NCBI GenBank assembly: GCA_963792025.1
Contig: CAWBUS010000013.1
Coordinates: 62,001-126,000, forward strand
Direction: 5' to 3'
Length of the DNA: 64,000 nucleotides
Source: Ginsengibacter sp963792025
GTDB taxonomy: Bacteria > Bacteroidota > Bacteroidia > Chitinophagales > Chitinophagaceae
The position numbers and the translations under genes are program-made. The notes below the pieces were generated by a model that saw only the letters and a list, made by a program, of their open reading frames with translations, made no database searches and had not been told where the DNA came from. Every line of letters begins with the position of its first letter. Within the stretch, counting starts at the first letter, position 1. Below are positions 1 to 8,548 of the stretch, one piece after another.

Positions 1-222
1 AAATTTTTACGCCCCGCAAAATATGATGATCTCATAACGGTTGTGACGAAAGTGACCGAATTGCCGCTGCATCATAAAATTATTTTTCATGGCGAAATTT
101 ACAATGAGAAAAATGAATTACTGAACAGGGGAACCGTAACATTGTATTTCATGAATGCCAAAACCATGCAACGCTGCGATATGCCGGAAACCATAAAGAA
201 AAAAGTAAAAGATTTTTTCTAA
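1..222 (+). CDS. Acyl-CoA thioesterase (hotdog fold), C-terminal part
   Basis: The window opens inside this gene, and only the last 73 codons and the TAA stop are visible in frame 1. The residues RPAKYDDLITV followed by a HHKIIFHGEIYNE strand and a GTVTLYFMNA strand match the C-terminal half of YbgC/4-hydroxybenzoyl-CoA-type thioesterases. These are small cytosolic hotdog proteins that hydrolyse acyl-CoA thioesters. The catalytic Asp region would lie upstream, outside the window, so activity cannot be judged. The next gene is convergent and only 7 bp away. The family call is from pattern recognition; the substrate is unknown. Confidence 0.7.
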   Translation, partial: KFLRPAKYDDLITVVTKVTELPLHHKIIFHGEIYNEKNELLNRGTVTLYFMNAKTMQRCDMPETIKKKVKDFF

Positions 223-229
223 AAAATTT

Positions 230-1243
230 CTATTGAACAACTAAAACCTGGAAAGTACCAGCTACCATCTTGCGTCTTGCGTTGGGGTTTTTTGGATCGG
301 CAGGTTCAAACTCAGCAGTTGGTAAAAATAAAGCGCCCGTTTTTTTATCGATAGTAATTGTTCTTGCGCCTGCCTTGGTGGTTATAATTCCCATGCTAAC
401 AAATTCATTGGCATTTTTTTCTTCAAAGGCTGATATAGTCCCGTCTCTGCCATTGGGCACAAAAATTATTTTTTTATTGGCATCGAAAGTAGTGCCATCA
501 GAACCCTCTCCAATCGGGAGTTTGTCTATAATTTTTCCGTTGGTGGCGTCCATTACTATTAAAAGTTTACTATCGGAGCAGCCGGAAAATAGCCTGTTGG
601 TTTTAGCATCGATAGCAAGACCTGAAGGTCCTTCACCCGGAGATAAAGGCCAGCGATCAATTACTTTAAAAGTCTTTAAATCAACTACAGCAATCTCACT
701 TTTATCTTCAAGGTTTACAAATAATTTGCCCTTACCATCAGAAGCGGCTTCCTCAGGTTTTCCATCTAAAGAAACTGAATCAATCACTATATTTTTTGCG
801 GGATCGATAATGGATAAATTTTTGCTTCTGCCATTATTGGTAATAATTTTTTTTGTGAAAGGTTCATACATAATGGCGTCAGGATTGGCGCCGGTTGCTA
901 TTTGGGTTATAACTTTATTTGTTTTTAAATCGAACACAGTTACATTATTTAATCTGCCGTTACTTGTGTAACCTCTGTTCAGGTCATTATCAAAAGCAAT
1001 TCCGTGTACGCCGGTGGTATTAGGTATAAAGCCAACAGAATCGCCCGTATTTTCATCAAGGATATTTACCTGGGTTCCATGAGAAACATACACCTTATTA
1101 TTATTAACTGCTATATAATCCCATCCACCCGAGCTTGTTATATGGAAAGTCTTTGCAATCTTATAATCTATTTTATTCTGGGCAGTTGCAATATTTATGA
1201 ATAAAAAAGAAATCACCGTTATTAAAACAAATCTTATGCGCAT
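230..1243 (-). CDS. Exported YVTN/YncE-like beta-propeller protein
   Basis: This is a 337-residue protein with a Sec signal peptide ending near ATAQ (residue 22). It contains repeated blades of the type 'VYVSHGTQVNILDENTG', 'NNVTVFDLKTNKV', 'SEIAVVDLKTFKVIDRW' and 'SKLLIVMDATNGKIID', which is the YVTN/YncE seven-bladed propeller signature. Such proteins are periplasmic or surface-located and usually bind ligands or partner proteins; no catalytic residues are evident. It is divergent from the response regulator at 1392, with about 150 bp between the two starts. The molecular role is unknown. Confidence 0.8.
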   Translation of the reverse strand: MRIRFVLITVISFLFINIATAQNKIDYKIAKTFHITSSGGWDYIAVNNNKVYVSHGTQVNILDENTGDSVGFIPNTTGVHGIAFDNDLNRGYTSNGRLNNVTVFDLKTNKVITQIATGANPDAIMYEPFTKKIITNNGRSKNLSIIDPAKNIVIDSVSLDGKPEEAASDGKGKLFVNLEDKSEIAVVDLKTFKVIDRWPLSPGEGPSGLAIDAKTNRLFSGCSDSKLLIVMDATNGKIIDKLPIGEGSDGTTFDANKKIIFVPNGRDGTISAFEEKNANEFVSMGIITTKAGARTITIDKKTGALFLPTAEFEPADPKNPNARRKMVAGTFQVLVVQ

Positions 1244-1391
1244 GAGTATTTAATTTTCACCCAAGTTCGGAAATAATTTTGAAGAAAATCTGTAGAAAAA
1301 TACAGGTATCTGTTTTGTGAATATAAATCCGCACATAAAAACTCTTCAAAATAACTTCAGATTCATTTTGTAATTTTTCCAAAATTTTAGT

Positions 1392-2060
1392 GTGAAAATT
1401 CTCATTATTGAAGATGAAAAAGAATTGAGCGAAACTATTGCCACTTATCTCAAAGGTGAAAATTACATCTGCGAAATTGCAGCCGATTTCAATAAAGCCA
1501 TTGAAAAAACTGAGTTGTATGATTACGATTGCATTCTGCTTGATATTACCCTGCCCGGCGGTAATGGTCTTGAAATTTTAAGAGAATTAAAAGCCGACAA
1601 TAAAATGGATGGCGTATTAATTATTTCGGCCAAAAATTCTTTGGATGATAAGGTGACCGGCCTTACGTTGGGCGCAGATGATTATTTGGCGAAGCCATTC
1701 CACCTTTCCGAGTTGAGTGCAAGAGTTGCCGCCATTATCCGTCGAAAAAATTTTGATGGGAGCGATGTGTTGAAATTTCAAAACATTAGCATTGATACAA
1801 GAGCTAAAACGGTACTCGTAAATGACAAGCCGTTAGATCTTACCAGGAAGGAATATGAACTTTTACTGTATTTTATAAGCAATAAAAAAAGAGTAATCTC
1901 TAAAAATGCAATTGCTGAACATCTGTGGGGAGATGATATGCAGGGTAACAACGATTTTATTTATACCCATATTAAAAATTTAAGAAAAAAATTAATTGAG
2001 GCCGGAAGCGCTGATTATATTAAATCAGTTTACGGTATGGGATATAAATTTTCAGTGTAA
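1392..2060 (+). CDS. OmpR/PhoB-family response regulator
   Basis: This 222-residue protein has a receiver domain (residues 1-115) with acidic pocket EDE (8-9), phospho-acceptor Asp51 in LLDITLPGGNG and the conserved Lys101 in LAKPF. A winged-helix DNA-binding domain follows (about 128-222, ending in VYGMGYKFSV). It starts at GTG 1392, which gives the canonical MKILIIEDE N-terminus. Its stop overlaps the start of the downstream histidine kinase (TAATG), so the two are translationally coupled. It presumably activates or represses genes on phosphorylation by that kinase; targets are not visible in the window. Confidence 0.93.
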   Translation: MKILIIEDEKELSETIATYLKGENYICEIAADFNKAIEKTELYDYDCILLDITLPGGNGLEILRELKADNKMDGVLIISAKNSLDDKVTGLTLGADDYLAKPFHLSELSARVAAIIRRKNFDGSDVLKFQNISIDTRAKTVLVNDKPLDLTRKEYELLLYFISNKKRVISKNAIAEHLWGDDMQGNNDFIYTHIKNLRKKLIEAGSADYIKSVYGMGYKFSV

Positions 2061-3316
2061 TGAAACTCCTTTCCCGATATAACCAGGTGAATGTAATAGC
2101 AACTATTATTGTATTATTAATTAGTGCAGTTTTTTATTATTTTTTTATAAAAGCAGCACTGGTACACCAATTAGACAAAAACCTAAGGGTTGAAGAAAAA
2201 GAAATAAAAGATTATGTTAAAGAAAATAATCTTTTGCCCGACCCTTCGGATTCTAAGGATGAGCAGGAATTATATGTGCCTGCAAATAATGAAAAAATAA
2301 TCCGCCAATTCAGCAGCATTGAATTAAACAATCCACCTCACCGTAAGGATGTGTATTACCGTCAATTGGAATTTCCGCTAACTGTCAATGGAAAAATGTA
2401 TAAAGTTGACGTAAGAAAGTCGCAAGCGGAAACAGAAGATATTGTACAACTGGTATTGAAAATTACTCTTGCGATTGTATTATTATTACTTGCAACACTT
2501 TTTGTTATTAACAGGTTTGTATTAAGTAAACTATGGACTCCTTTCAACGATACCTTGCAACAAATAAAACAATTCAATTTATCAGGGAAAGATGAACTGC
2601 ATCTTGAACTATCTGGCATCAAAGAGTTCATGGAGCTTAATTCTGCAGTAAGTATTATGATCCAAAGGGTAAGCCACGATTATAATGAAATAAAAAGTTT
2701 TACTGAAAATGCTTCACATGAAATTCAGACTCCTTTGGCGATTATAAGATCAAAACTTGAATTGCTGAGCCAGAGTGAAAACCTAAAAGAAGAACAGGTG
2801 GATGCCATTCAATCTATTTCCGAAACAACCAATCGCCTTTCTAAATTAAACCAGTCGCTTATATTACTTACTAAAATCGATAATAAACAATTTAAAGAAA
2901 CCGAAGATGTTAATGTAAGCCTTCTGCTCCACCGCCATTTAAATAATTATGAGGAATTATTCCATGCAAAAGAAATCAGCATAACAAAGCATATTACAGA
3001 AGATGTCATGCTTACCATGAATGAAACATTAGCGGAGATATTAATTGTAAATCTTCTTGTAAATGCTATTAAACACAATATAGAAAAAGGTACTGTTACA
3101 ATTGAATTAAACAAAAACTGTTTGTCAATTGCAAATACGGGGAAAATATTGAACACAAATCCGGCAATATATTTTGAAAGGTTTAAAAAGGAGTCCGCTT
3201 CCAATGATTCAATGGGGCTTGGTTTATCGATAGTAAAAAAAATCTGTGACACATATGATTTTGAAATTAGCTATAATTATAAGGATAGGATGCACATGCT
3301 AACGGTAAATTTTTAA
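2060..3316 (+). CDS. Membrane sensor histidine kinase
   Basis: This 418-residue kinase has a transmembrane helix at about 13-34, an extracytoplasmic stretch of about 95 residues, a second helix at about 130-151, a HisKA dimerisation region with phospho-acceptor His220 in ENASHEIQTPL, and a HATPase domain with an N-box (LVNAIKHN) and a G-box (DSMGLGLSIVKK). The start overlaps the last base of the regulator gene at 2060. It forms a classical two-component pair with the regulator at 1392. The loop between the helices has no recognisable sensor domain, so the signal is unknown. Confidence 0.93.
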   Translation: MKLLSRYNQVNVIATIIVLLISAVFYYFFIKAALVHQLDKNLRVEEKEIKDYVKENNLLPDPSDSKDEQELYVPANNEKIIRQFSSIELNNPPHRKDVYYRQLEFPLTVNGKMYKVDVRKSQAETEDIVQLVLKITLAIVLLLLATLFVINRFVLSKLWTPFNDTLQQIKQFNLSGKDELHLELSGIKEFMELNSAVSIMIQRVSHDYNEIKSFTENASHEIQTPLAIIRSKLELLSQSENLKEEQVDAIQSISETTNRLSKLNQSLILLTKIDNKQFKETEDVNVSLLLHRHLNNYEELFHAKEISITKHITEDVMLTMNETLAEILIVNLLVNAIKHNIEKGTVTIELNKNCLSIANTGKILNTNPAIYFERFKKESASNDSMGLGLSIVKKICDTYDFEISYNYKDRMHMLTVNF

Positions 3317-3446
3317 AAACTGCAGCTTATGGTCCTTAGGTCGAAATGCGCTGTCATTTGTGTAGAAATTTTTGACTGCAAATAAAAAGGGTATGCATAT
3401 TGTTATCTCAATAAAAACGAATTTATTATTCAAACACTTTCCCATA

Positions 3447-4415
3447 ATGAAATTAAGAAACAGGTGGCTTTTGTTCTTGCTTTTATCGATTCCTACTGCA
3501 GGATTTTCTCAAAAAACAGATACACTAATACACAAGCTTGACAGTTTAAGCAGAAAAGCGGATAGCGCCGGGGGCCAGGTAAATAATGTTGCGCCCAAAG
3601 CTTATAATGAAAATACTAAAATAACTTTCAACAGTTATTTTATCTTGTTGGGCAGCGATCTTAAACAATCGTTTACCAAGCCTTTCCATATGAAAGGACG
3701 GGATTGGGGAAATTTGGGGAAATTTGCCGTGGTTGCGACAGCGCTTTCTTTCGCTGATGAACCAATTCAACAAGGTGCATTAAAACTGCGGCAAAAAAGT
3801 TCCGCTATTGCCAATACGAGTAAGTACATAACAAATTTCGGTGGCATTTACGAAGCTTATACCCTCGCAGCGATAGGTGCCTACGGCTTTATTTTTAAAA
3901 ATACAAAAATGCAAACGACTACTTTGCTGGCGACGCAGGCATACCTGGCAGGTGGAGCTGTGGAAAGTGTTACAAAATTTTTAACGCAACGTACGAGACC
4001 ATCTTATTATCCGCCAGGCTCCGAAGCTGAGCCTAGGTTTTTTGGGCCGTTCGCAAAGTCGGCAACAACAAGCAGCAAAAGAATAAACAGTTCCTTTCCT
4101 TCAGGACATACTACGGTTGCATTTGCAGCCGCAACAGTCTTCGCCCTGGAATATAAGAACAAACCAATAATACCCATAGTAGCGTACAGTGCAGCTACTT
4201 TAATCGGCCTTAGCAGGATAACAGAAAATAAACACTGGAGCACTGATGTTTTAGTGGGTGCAGCCCTTGGGTTTTTAACCGGCAAAGAAGTTGTTAATAA
4301 CTATCACCGTTACTCGAAATTAAAGGCGCCCGGCCAAAAGAAAAATACGGTAACATTTAACCTCAATTATTCTTACGGGCATTTTGAGCCCGGCTTAATT
4401 TATAGATTTAAATAA
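3447..4415 (+). CDS. PAP2-family phosphatase, exported
   Basis: From ATG 3447 the product is 322 residues with a signal peptide (MKLRNRWLLFLLLSIPTAGFSQ). An upstream in-frame TTG at 3372 would add 25 residues and spoil the signal, so it is rejected. The three phosphatidic-acid-phosphatase motifs are present: a KxxxxxxRP motif ending at Arg184-Pro185, PSGHT at 218-222, and SR-x5-H-x3-D with His263 and Asp267. Such enzymes dephosphorylate lipid phosphates such as undecaprenyl pyrophosphate or phosphatidic acid in the periplasm. The C-terminus is beta-rich and ends FEPGLIYRFK. The substrate is unresolved. Confidence 0.88.
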   Translation: MKLRNRWLLFLLLSIPTAGFSQKTDTLIHKLDSLSRKADSAGGQVNNVAPKAYNENTKITFNSYFILLGSDLKQSFTKPFHMKGRDWGNLGKFAVVATALSFADEPIQQGALKLRQKSSAIANTSKYITNFGGIYEAYTLAAIGAYGFIFKNTKMQTTTLLATQAYLAGGAVESVTKFLTQRTRPSYYPPGSEAEPRFFGPFAKSATTSSKRINSSFPSGHTTVAFAAATVFALEYKNKPIIPIVAYSAATLIGLSRITENKHWSTDVLVGAALGFLTGKEVVNNYHRYSKLKAPGQKKNTVTFNLNYSYGHFEPGLIYRFK

Positions 4416-4458
4416 TAAGCGTTTATTATTATTTGAAGAATTATTTTACTGCTCTTAC

Positions 4459-4486
4459 ATAGCAGGTTAAACAAAACGCCTGCTAT
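4459..4486. terminator. Hairpin between convergent genes
   Basis: ATAGCAGG (4459-4466) pairs with CCTGCTAT (4479-4486) around a 12-nt loop, and TTTAT follows. It lies between the PAP2 gene and the DUF6266 gene, whose 3' ends face each other, so it is probably a bidirectional terminator. Confidence 0.55.
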
Positions 4487-4490
4487 TTAT

Positions 4491-5132
4491 TTACAAAGCA
4501 ACCTGTCCTGTATACGAACTGTTTGCTGCATCCTTTTCGTCATGGCTTACAAAGCCAATCCAGGTTTCCGCAGCAATACCTTGCATAAGGTGTGTATCCA
4601 GTATTGCCTGGCCATCAGCCCTCGTTCCTCCATTCAATGAATAAATAATTTGCCTTAACGCCGTAAAGCAGGCCACCAATACCACTTTATCATCAGCTTT
4701 TGCAGTGCCCGTGCCGGTATTATCTGTCCATGTAAATACAATGTTGCCTTCAGCATCTGGGTTTGCCAAAGCGTTTACAGATGTTGGAAGCGGCCCCTGT
4801 GATATCAGCACCAAAGGATAAGCGATAGCTATATTAGGATAAGTGCCAATGATGGCCCGGTTCAATATGGCGCTCGTAGCCCTGTTATAACCCGAGCCTT
4901 TATTGCCATATGCCGGAAAGGTTTTATTAAAAAATGCATGGCCTGCAAACGGCTTTGTAAATTCATTGCATACTTTTATTTTTTGTTGTTGTTCCAGCCT
5001 TTTAGGAGTCATAACATTCCCGGAACTCCTTCTGCGGCTGCGAAGAAAGTTCTCTCCATATCTCATATAGCCGCTTACATTACCTGCAGTGCCGATAAAT
5101 TCGCCGAGGATGCCATTAGGGATTCTTGCCAT
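4491..5132 (-). CDS. DUF6266 family protein
   Basis: This 213-residue protein has the N-terminus MARIPNGILGEFIGTAGNVSG and a following RSRRRSS segment. That is the hallmark of a Bacteroidota family annotated DUF6266, which is named here from memory. The rest contains two beta-rich segments (a TFTWTDN-like stretch and a C-terminal WIGFVS stretch) that resemble immunoglobulin-like folds. There is no signal peptide. The function is unknown. It is convergent with the PAP2 gene, and its upstream region carries the 5230-5277 inverted repeat. Confidence 0.7.
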   Translation of the reverse strand: MARIPNGILGEFIGTAGNVSGYMRYGENFLRSRRRSSGNVMTPKRLEQQQKIKVCNEFTKPFAGHAFFNKTFPAYGNKGSGYNRATSAILNRAIIGTYPNIAIAYPLVLISQGPLPTSVNALANPDAEGNIVFTWTDNTGTGTAKADDKVVLVACFTALRQIIYSLNGGTRADGQAILDTHLMQGIAAETWIGFVSHDEKDAANSSYTGQVAL

Positions 5133-5443
5133 ATAAATACATTTTTAATGATGAACAGTTGCAATAAAGCTGCCCTGCAATAGTTTTCTTATATTTTAAA
5201 ACGAAAAATAAATGCTTTTATTGTGGAGGTTATTCGGTCCTTTAAGATCGAATAACGGCCGGTCTATGACCGAATAAGGAGCGATTTATGAGCGGCTTAA
5301 AGAATAAGAGGATATAGGGAAAGGGATGAGGTATTATCTGAACAGGGAAAAAGAATGAAGTTGAAGTTAAGCAGCAATCCGTAATGATCGTTTCTAATTC
5401 AAACGAGAAATAAAATTAACTTTACAACAAAAGACAAATTGCA
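5133..5443. other. Intergenic region with TTATTCG repeats
   Basis: This 311-bp gap lies between the divergent DUF6266 and membrane-protein genes. No coding sequence longer than 10 codons was found on either strand. It contains the inverted repeat at 5230-5277 (listed separately) and is otherwise AT-rich, unique sequence. Confidence 0.6.
5230..5277. promoter_or_regulatory. Inverted repeat TTATTCGGTC/GACCGAATAA
   Basis: A perfect 10-bp arm TTATTCGGTC (5230-5239) is matched by GACCGAATAA (5268-5277). A third half-site CGAATAA lies at 5249-5255. The element is in the promoter region between divergent genes, about 100 bp upstream of the DUF6266 start. Three TTATTCG-type half-sites suggest an operator for a dimeric regulator. 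The 28-nt spacing would also allow a cruciform or hairpin. The binding protein is unknown. Confidence 0.45.
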
Positions 5444-5863
5444 GTGGAAAATAATCGCCCTTTCAGTTTGTTGCGGACAATAGCTCTAATAGCATTGTTG
5501 TGTGGGGCAATAGATTCACTTTATTTCGTAATCAATGCAGGACGTAACAATAGTTCTATTCTGTTACCAGCACTTTTTGTTATTTGGGTGCTTTCGCCAT
5601 TTATAATATTATTAATTGCAAATTCAATTTCTAAACGTTGGTCGTTTCTTACACGAAAGACTATTTATTGGTTGATGCTAATTGTAACGGTTGGTTCTTT
5701 AATTTTTTACAGTGCATTTAATACACCGGGGACTAAGCGCACTTTTGTATTTCTTATAGTTCCTTTAATATCGTGGCTACTTATAATAACAGCTATAATA
5801 GTGACACGAAGATTATCACGCAAGACCAATGCTAATTCATTAAACTCGAATATCAACTTATAA
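5444..5863 (+). CDS. Small integral membrane protein, four TM helices
   Basis: This 139-residue hydrophobic protein starts at GTG 5444. Predicted membrane helices cover about 10-30, 40-60, 73-92 and 102-122, with a polar RRLSRKTNANS tail. I recognise no family or motif. It lies 80 bp upstream of an AraC-type regulator and may be cotranscribed with it and with the downstream membrane proteins. No function is proposed. Confidence 0.6.
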   Translation: MENNRPFSLLRTIALIALLCGAIDSLYFVINAGRNNSSILLPALFVIWVLSPFIILLIANSISKRWSFLTRKTIYWLMLIVTVGSLIFYSAFNTPGTKRTFVFLIVPLISWLLIITAIIVTRRLSRKTNANSLNSNINL

Positions 5864-5943
5864 CAAAATGGAAAAAGTAAAATCACCTTTAATAGTATTG
5901 CTTTCTTACGCTTCTATAATGCAAAGTGAAAACTTAAACAGTT

Positions 5944-6753
5944 ATGCAAGCCGAAAATTTAGCGGAATATTATATTGAAAGACTAATTTATATTGAGAAC
6001 ACTACAAATAATGTACAACATAAAGTAGTTTTTCCAAATAATTCAATTAGCCTTACGTTCCAGTTTGGAGAACCTGTTTTTGAAATTAATGGTGGAAGAA
6101 AACTACCGCTCCCTTTTTCAGCTATTTGCGGTCAACTTACAAAAGCAAAAGAATTCATCTTTGCTCAAGGCTCTAAAATGATTCTCGTAAAGTTTAAACC
6201 GTGGGCAGCAAGATTTTTTTTCGATTGTGAGCTACATAAATATATTAATCAAATTATTCCTTTAAAACATTTCGTTAAAAGTCATCCTGATGCCTCATTA
6301 AACGATGAATTTTTATCAGTTCCGGATAAGCAAAGAATTATAGTTGGCTTTCTACAGGAACAATTTAAAAATATTTCGATTGACCACACCACTCTGCAGG
6401 CCATCAATGTCATTTATAGCATGAATGGTCAGGTGAAGGTAGATGACCTGGCACGAAAGGTTTTTACAAGTAAGCGAAACCTTGAGCGAAAATTTAAAGT
6501 TGCAACGGGTCTTTCACCGAAAAAATTTATTGTTAATAGCCGCTTTCAAAATGGTTTACATTTTCTTTATGAAAAGAAAGGGCTATATGATATTGCTTAT
6601 GATTGCGGCTATTGGGATCAATCCCATTTTAGCAATGATATTAAGAGAATTACCGGTATCACTGCTGATAATATTTCTCCACGACTTTGTCGCATTTCTC
6701 CAATAAATTCTGTGTTCATGTCCTCATCTTTGCAATATAAAAGGTTGTCTTAA
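5944..6753 (+). CDS. AraC-family transcriptional regulator with DUF6597-like N-terminus
   Basis: This 269-residue protein has an N-terminal domain (about 1-130) with the SLTFQFGEPVFEI and CGQLTKAKEF features of the DUF6597-type sensor found in Bacteroidota AraC proteins. The C-terminal AraC double helix-turn-helix (about 155-250) includes VDDLARKVFTSKRNLERKFK and GYWDQSHFSNDIKRITG. It probably controls the following genes (tandem membrane proteins and a DUF2141 protein), which lie in the same direction with short gaps. The inducer is unknown. Confidence 0.85.
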   Translation: MQAENLAEYYIERLIYIENTTNNVQHKVVFPNNSISLTFQFGEPVFEINGGRKLPLPFSAICGQLTKAKEFIFAQGSKMILVKFKPWAARFFFDCELHKYINQIIPLKHFVKSHPDASLNDEFLSVPDKQRIIVGFLQEQFKNISIDHTTLQAINVIYSMNGQVKVDDLARKVFTSKRNLERKFKVATGLSPKKFIVNSRFQNGLHFLYEKKGLYDIAYDCGYWDQSHFSNDIKRITGITADNISPRLCRISPINSVFMSSSLQYKRLS

Positions 6754-6771
6754 GAATAAGAAGGTATAATT

Positions 6772-7302
6772 ATGAAAAGCGACAAATTTAAAAGGTTGCT
6801 TTTGCTTTTAAATTTGGCATTCGCATTTATGGGCGTTGGCCAAATTTGGCAAGTGCAACTTTCATCATATCCTCTTTGGGCTTATGTTGGGGCTAATGAA
6901 CTTCACAACTATCATATTGCCTGGTGGCATAGCATTTGGGTTCCGGTATTTATTCCTGCAGGGCTTGCTATTATGTGTACCATTGCGTTGCTGTGGGGTC
7001 GTCCACCCGCCGTTTTCCGTTCATCAATCTGGATTGCTATTATTATTTTGTTCATTACATATACACTAACTTATTTCTGGTGGGCGCCGCTAATGGCTTT
7101 AATCGATGCAACTCCCCTGGAATCTAATGCAGTTTTTAATTGGGCACCCTATATAAATTATTTTGGCTGGAGAAATAAAACACAGCAACAGTTATATAAT
7201 GTGCTTCTTGTTTCACATTGGCTGAGGGTAGCTTTTCTGACAGCCTATGGCGTTATTATATTTTATATCTCATACACAGGGCTTAACCTCAAAAAAAATT
7301 AA
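6772..7302 (+). CDS. Integral membrane protein, paralogue 1
   Basis: This 176-residue protein has four predicted helices (about 7-25, 55-74, 83-103 and 150-170). It begins 18 bp after the AraC gene and stops 4 bp before a second protein of the same architecture. Shared features include a LLLNLAFAFMGVGQIW-type first helix, a W-x-PV-x-PAGL block, an IALLWGRP/IALFWYHP turn and an SHWLR/THWIR motif before the last helix. The pair therefore arose by tandem duplication. I do not recognise a family; the conserved His and Trp residues are notable. Confidence 0.65.
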   Translation: MKSDKFKRLLLLLNLAFAFMGVGQIWQVQLSSYPLWAYVGANELHNYHIAWWHSIWVPVFIPAGLAIMCTIALLWGRPPAVFRSSIWIAIIILFITYTLTYFWWAPLMALIDATPLESNAVFNWAPYINYFGWRNKTQQQLYNVLLVSHWLRVAFLTAYGVIIFYISYTGLNLKKN

Positions 7303-7306
7303 TCCT

Positions 7307-7756
7307 ATGTCAAAAGAATTTTTTCTTCTTATAAATGTAGCTCTTGCTTTTTATAATGTGGGTACAATTTGGGCACACGAAATAGATATTTTCAGGACAT
7401 GGAAACTTCTCACTGACCCAAAAACTTTTCATACAGTGCAAGCTGTTCATTGGAAAAAACTTCCTTACTGGGTTTTCGTTCCCGTAGGGCTTTCATTTAT
7501 TGGTGTAATTGCATTATTCTGGTATCATCCTAACAATATTTCTAATTCGGAAATTTGGATTGCTTTTGCGTTTCAATTTCTTTCGCATTTACTTACAGCG
7601 GTATTTTGGGGACCCTGGCAAGCCAAACTTTCAAAAGATGAATCAGGCAATGAAAGCCCGTGGCTTACCAAAATTCTGAAAACACATTGGATTAGAACTG
7701 CACTGATCAATGCTTATGCACTTATGCTTCTTTATATAACCAGTCAAACTTTATAA
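7307..7756 (+). CDS. Integral membrane protein, paralogue 2
   Basis: This 149-residue protein starts at ATG 7307. A longer reading from 7247 would overlap paralogue 1 by 56 bp and is rejected. It has four predicted helices and clear similarity to the preceding protein: FFLLINVALAFYNVGTIW, YWVFVPVGLSFIGVIALFW and KTHWIRTALINAY. It is spaced 4 bp from paralogue 1 and 8 bp from the DUF2141 gene, indicating one transcript. It may form a heteromer with paralogue 1. Function unknown. Confidence 0.65.
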   Translation: MSKEFFLLINVALAFYNVGTIWAHEIDIFRTWKLLTDPKTFHTVQAVHWKKLPYWVFVPVGLSFIGVIALFWYHPNNISNSEIWIAFAFQFLSHLLTAVFWGPWQAKLSKDESGNESPWLTKILKTHWIRTALINAYALMLLYITSQTL

Positions 7757-7764
7757 TATTATCG

Positions 7765-8166
7765 ATGATAAAAATATTTTTGGCCATATTGCTTTTGGGA
7801 ATGCAATTTTCAAATCCCACAATCCTAAATGTTGTCGTAAAAAATATTCAAATTGGAAAAGGTAATATTGTGGTTGAAATATACAACAACGAAAAAGATT
7901 TTTTCAAAAAACCATTTATAATAAAAACAGCAAAAACGAATAATCATAGCTTAGATTTTTCTTTTGGTATTCCGGAAGGAATATACGCAGTTGCAGTTTA
8001 TCAGGACATAAATGAAAACAAGAAATTAGATAAAGGATGGTTTAGTATTCCGAAAGAACCATACGGACTCAGCAATAATTACAGGCCAAAATTTTCAGCA
8101 CCTACCTATGATGATTGTAAATTTAAAGTAACTGAACAGACAACAGTAACGATAACTTTAAAATAA
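7765..8166 (+). CDS. DUF2141 family exported protein
   Basis: This 133-residue protein has a hydrophobic N-terminal signal and the DUF2141 pattern: GKGNIVVEIYN, PEGIYAVAVYQDINENKKLDKGW, then GLSNN and a final beta strand. DUF2141 proteins are small secreted beta-sandwich proteins of unknown function, often with a DxNxNxKLD calcium-like loop; here DINENKKLD is present. It is the last member of the AraC-membrane protein set, 8 bp after paralogue 2. Confidence 0.8.
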   Translation: MIKIFLAILLLGMQFSNPTILNVVVKNIQIGKGNIVVEIYNNEKDFFKKPFIIKTAKTNNHSLDFSFGIPEGIYAVAVYQDINENKKLDKGWFSIPKEPYGLSNNYRPKFSAPTYDDCKFKVTEQTTVTITLK

Positions 8167-8548
8167 TAACTGACGTTTGAACCAAGCCAGCCGCTAACAT
8201 CTGGTGACCGATGCACAACGACCTAAAAAAAACAAACCGTGTGTACTATCTATCAGGATCACTTCAATAGAAAAGCAATTTCAATTAGCCGTTACAGGGT
8301 CTTCACTGCAAAAACATTTTATTCGAATATACTTAACTTTAGACCCCGGCCTCCAGGAGTCTTACAACCCGATAAGAGTTAAACTTCAGGAAAATCTTTA
8401 TGGATTTTTAACATCTGCGAAAACGGGATGCTTATATAATATGTAAATGCTGATGGTAAAATATTGTATACGACGACTATTAAAAAATAGCTGACAAATG
8501 GCATAATAGAACGCTAATGATCAATCAATAATAAAATATGTTCAATTG
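8167..8548. other. Gene-poor region with one doubtful reading frame
   Basis: This is 382 bp between the DUF2141 gene and the convergent receptor gene. An 80-codon frame from GTG 8204 to 8446 on the + strand is open, but its product shows no domain and has atypical composition. I regard it as doubtful or as a gene remnant. No hairpin terminator was obvious. Confidence 0.35.

Noticed and set aside
270..971. Long open frame on the + strand opposite the propeller gene
   Set aside because: It is the complementary strand of a clear YVTN protein with signal peptide; the + strand product has no domain and no start context.
5868..5981. 36-codon frame overlapping the AraC start
   Set aside because: It overlaps the AraC gene by 38 bp in another frame, and its product has no protein-like features.
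8204..8446. 80-codon frame after DUF2141
   Set aside because: No domain, no homology recognised and unusual composition; described only as a doubtful frame.
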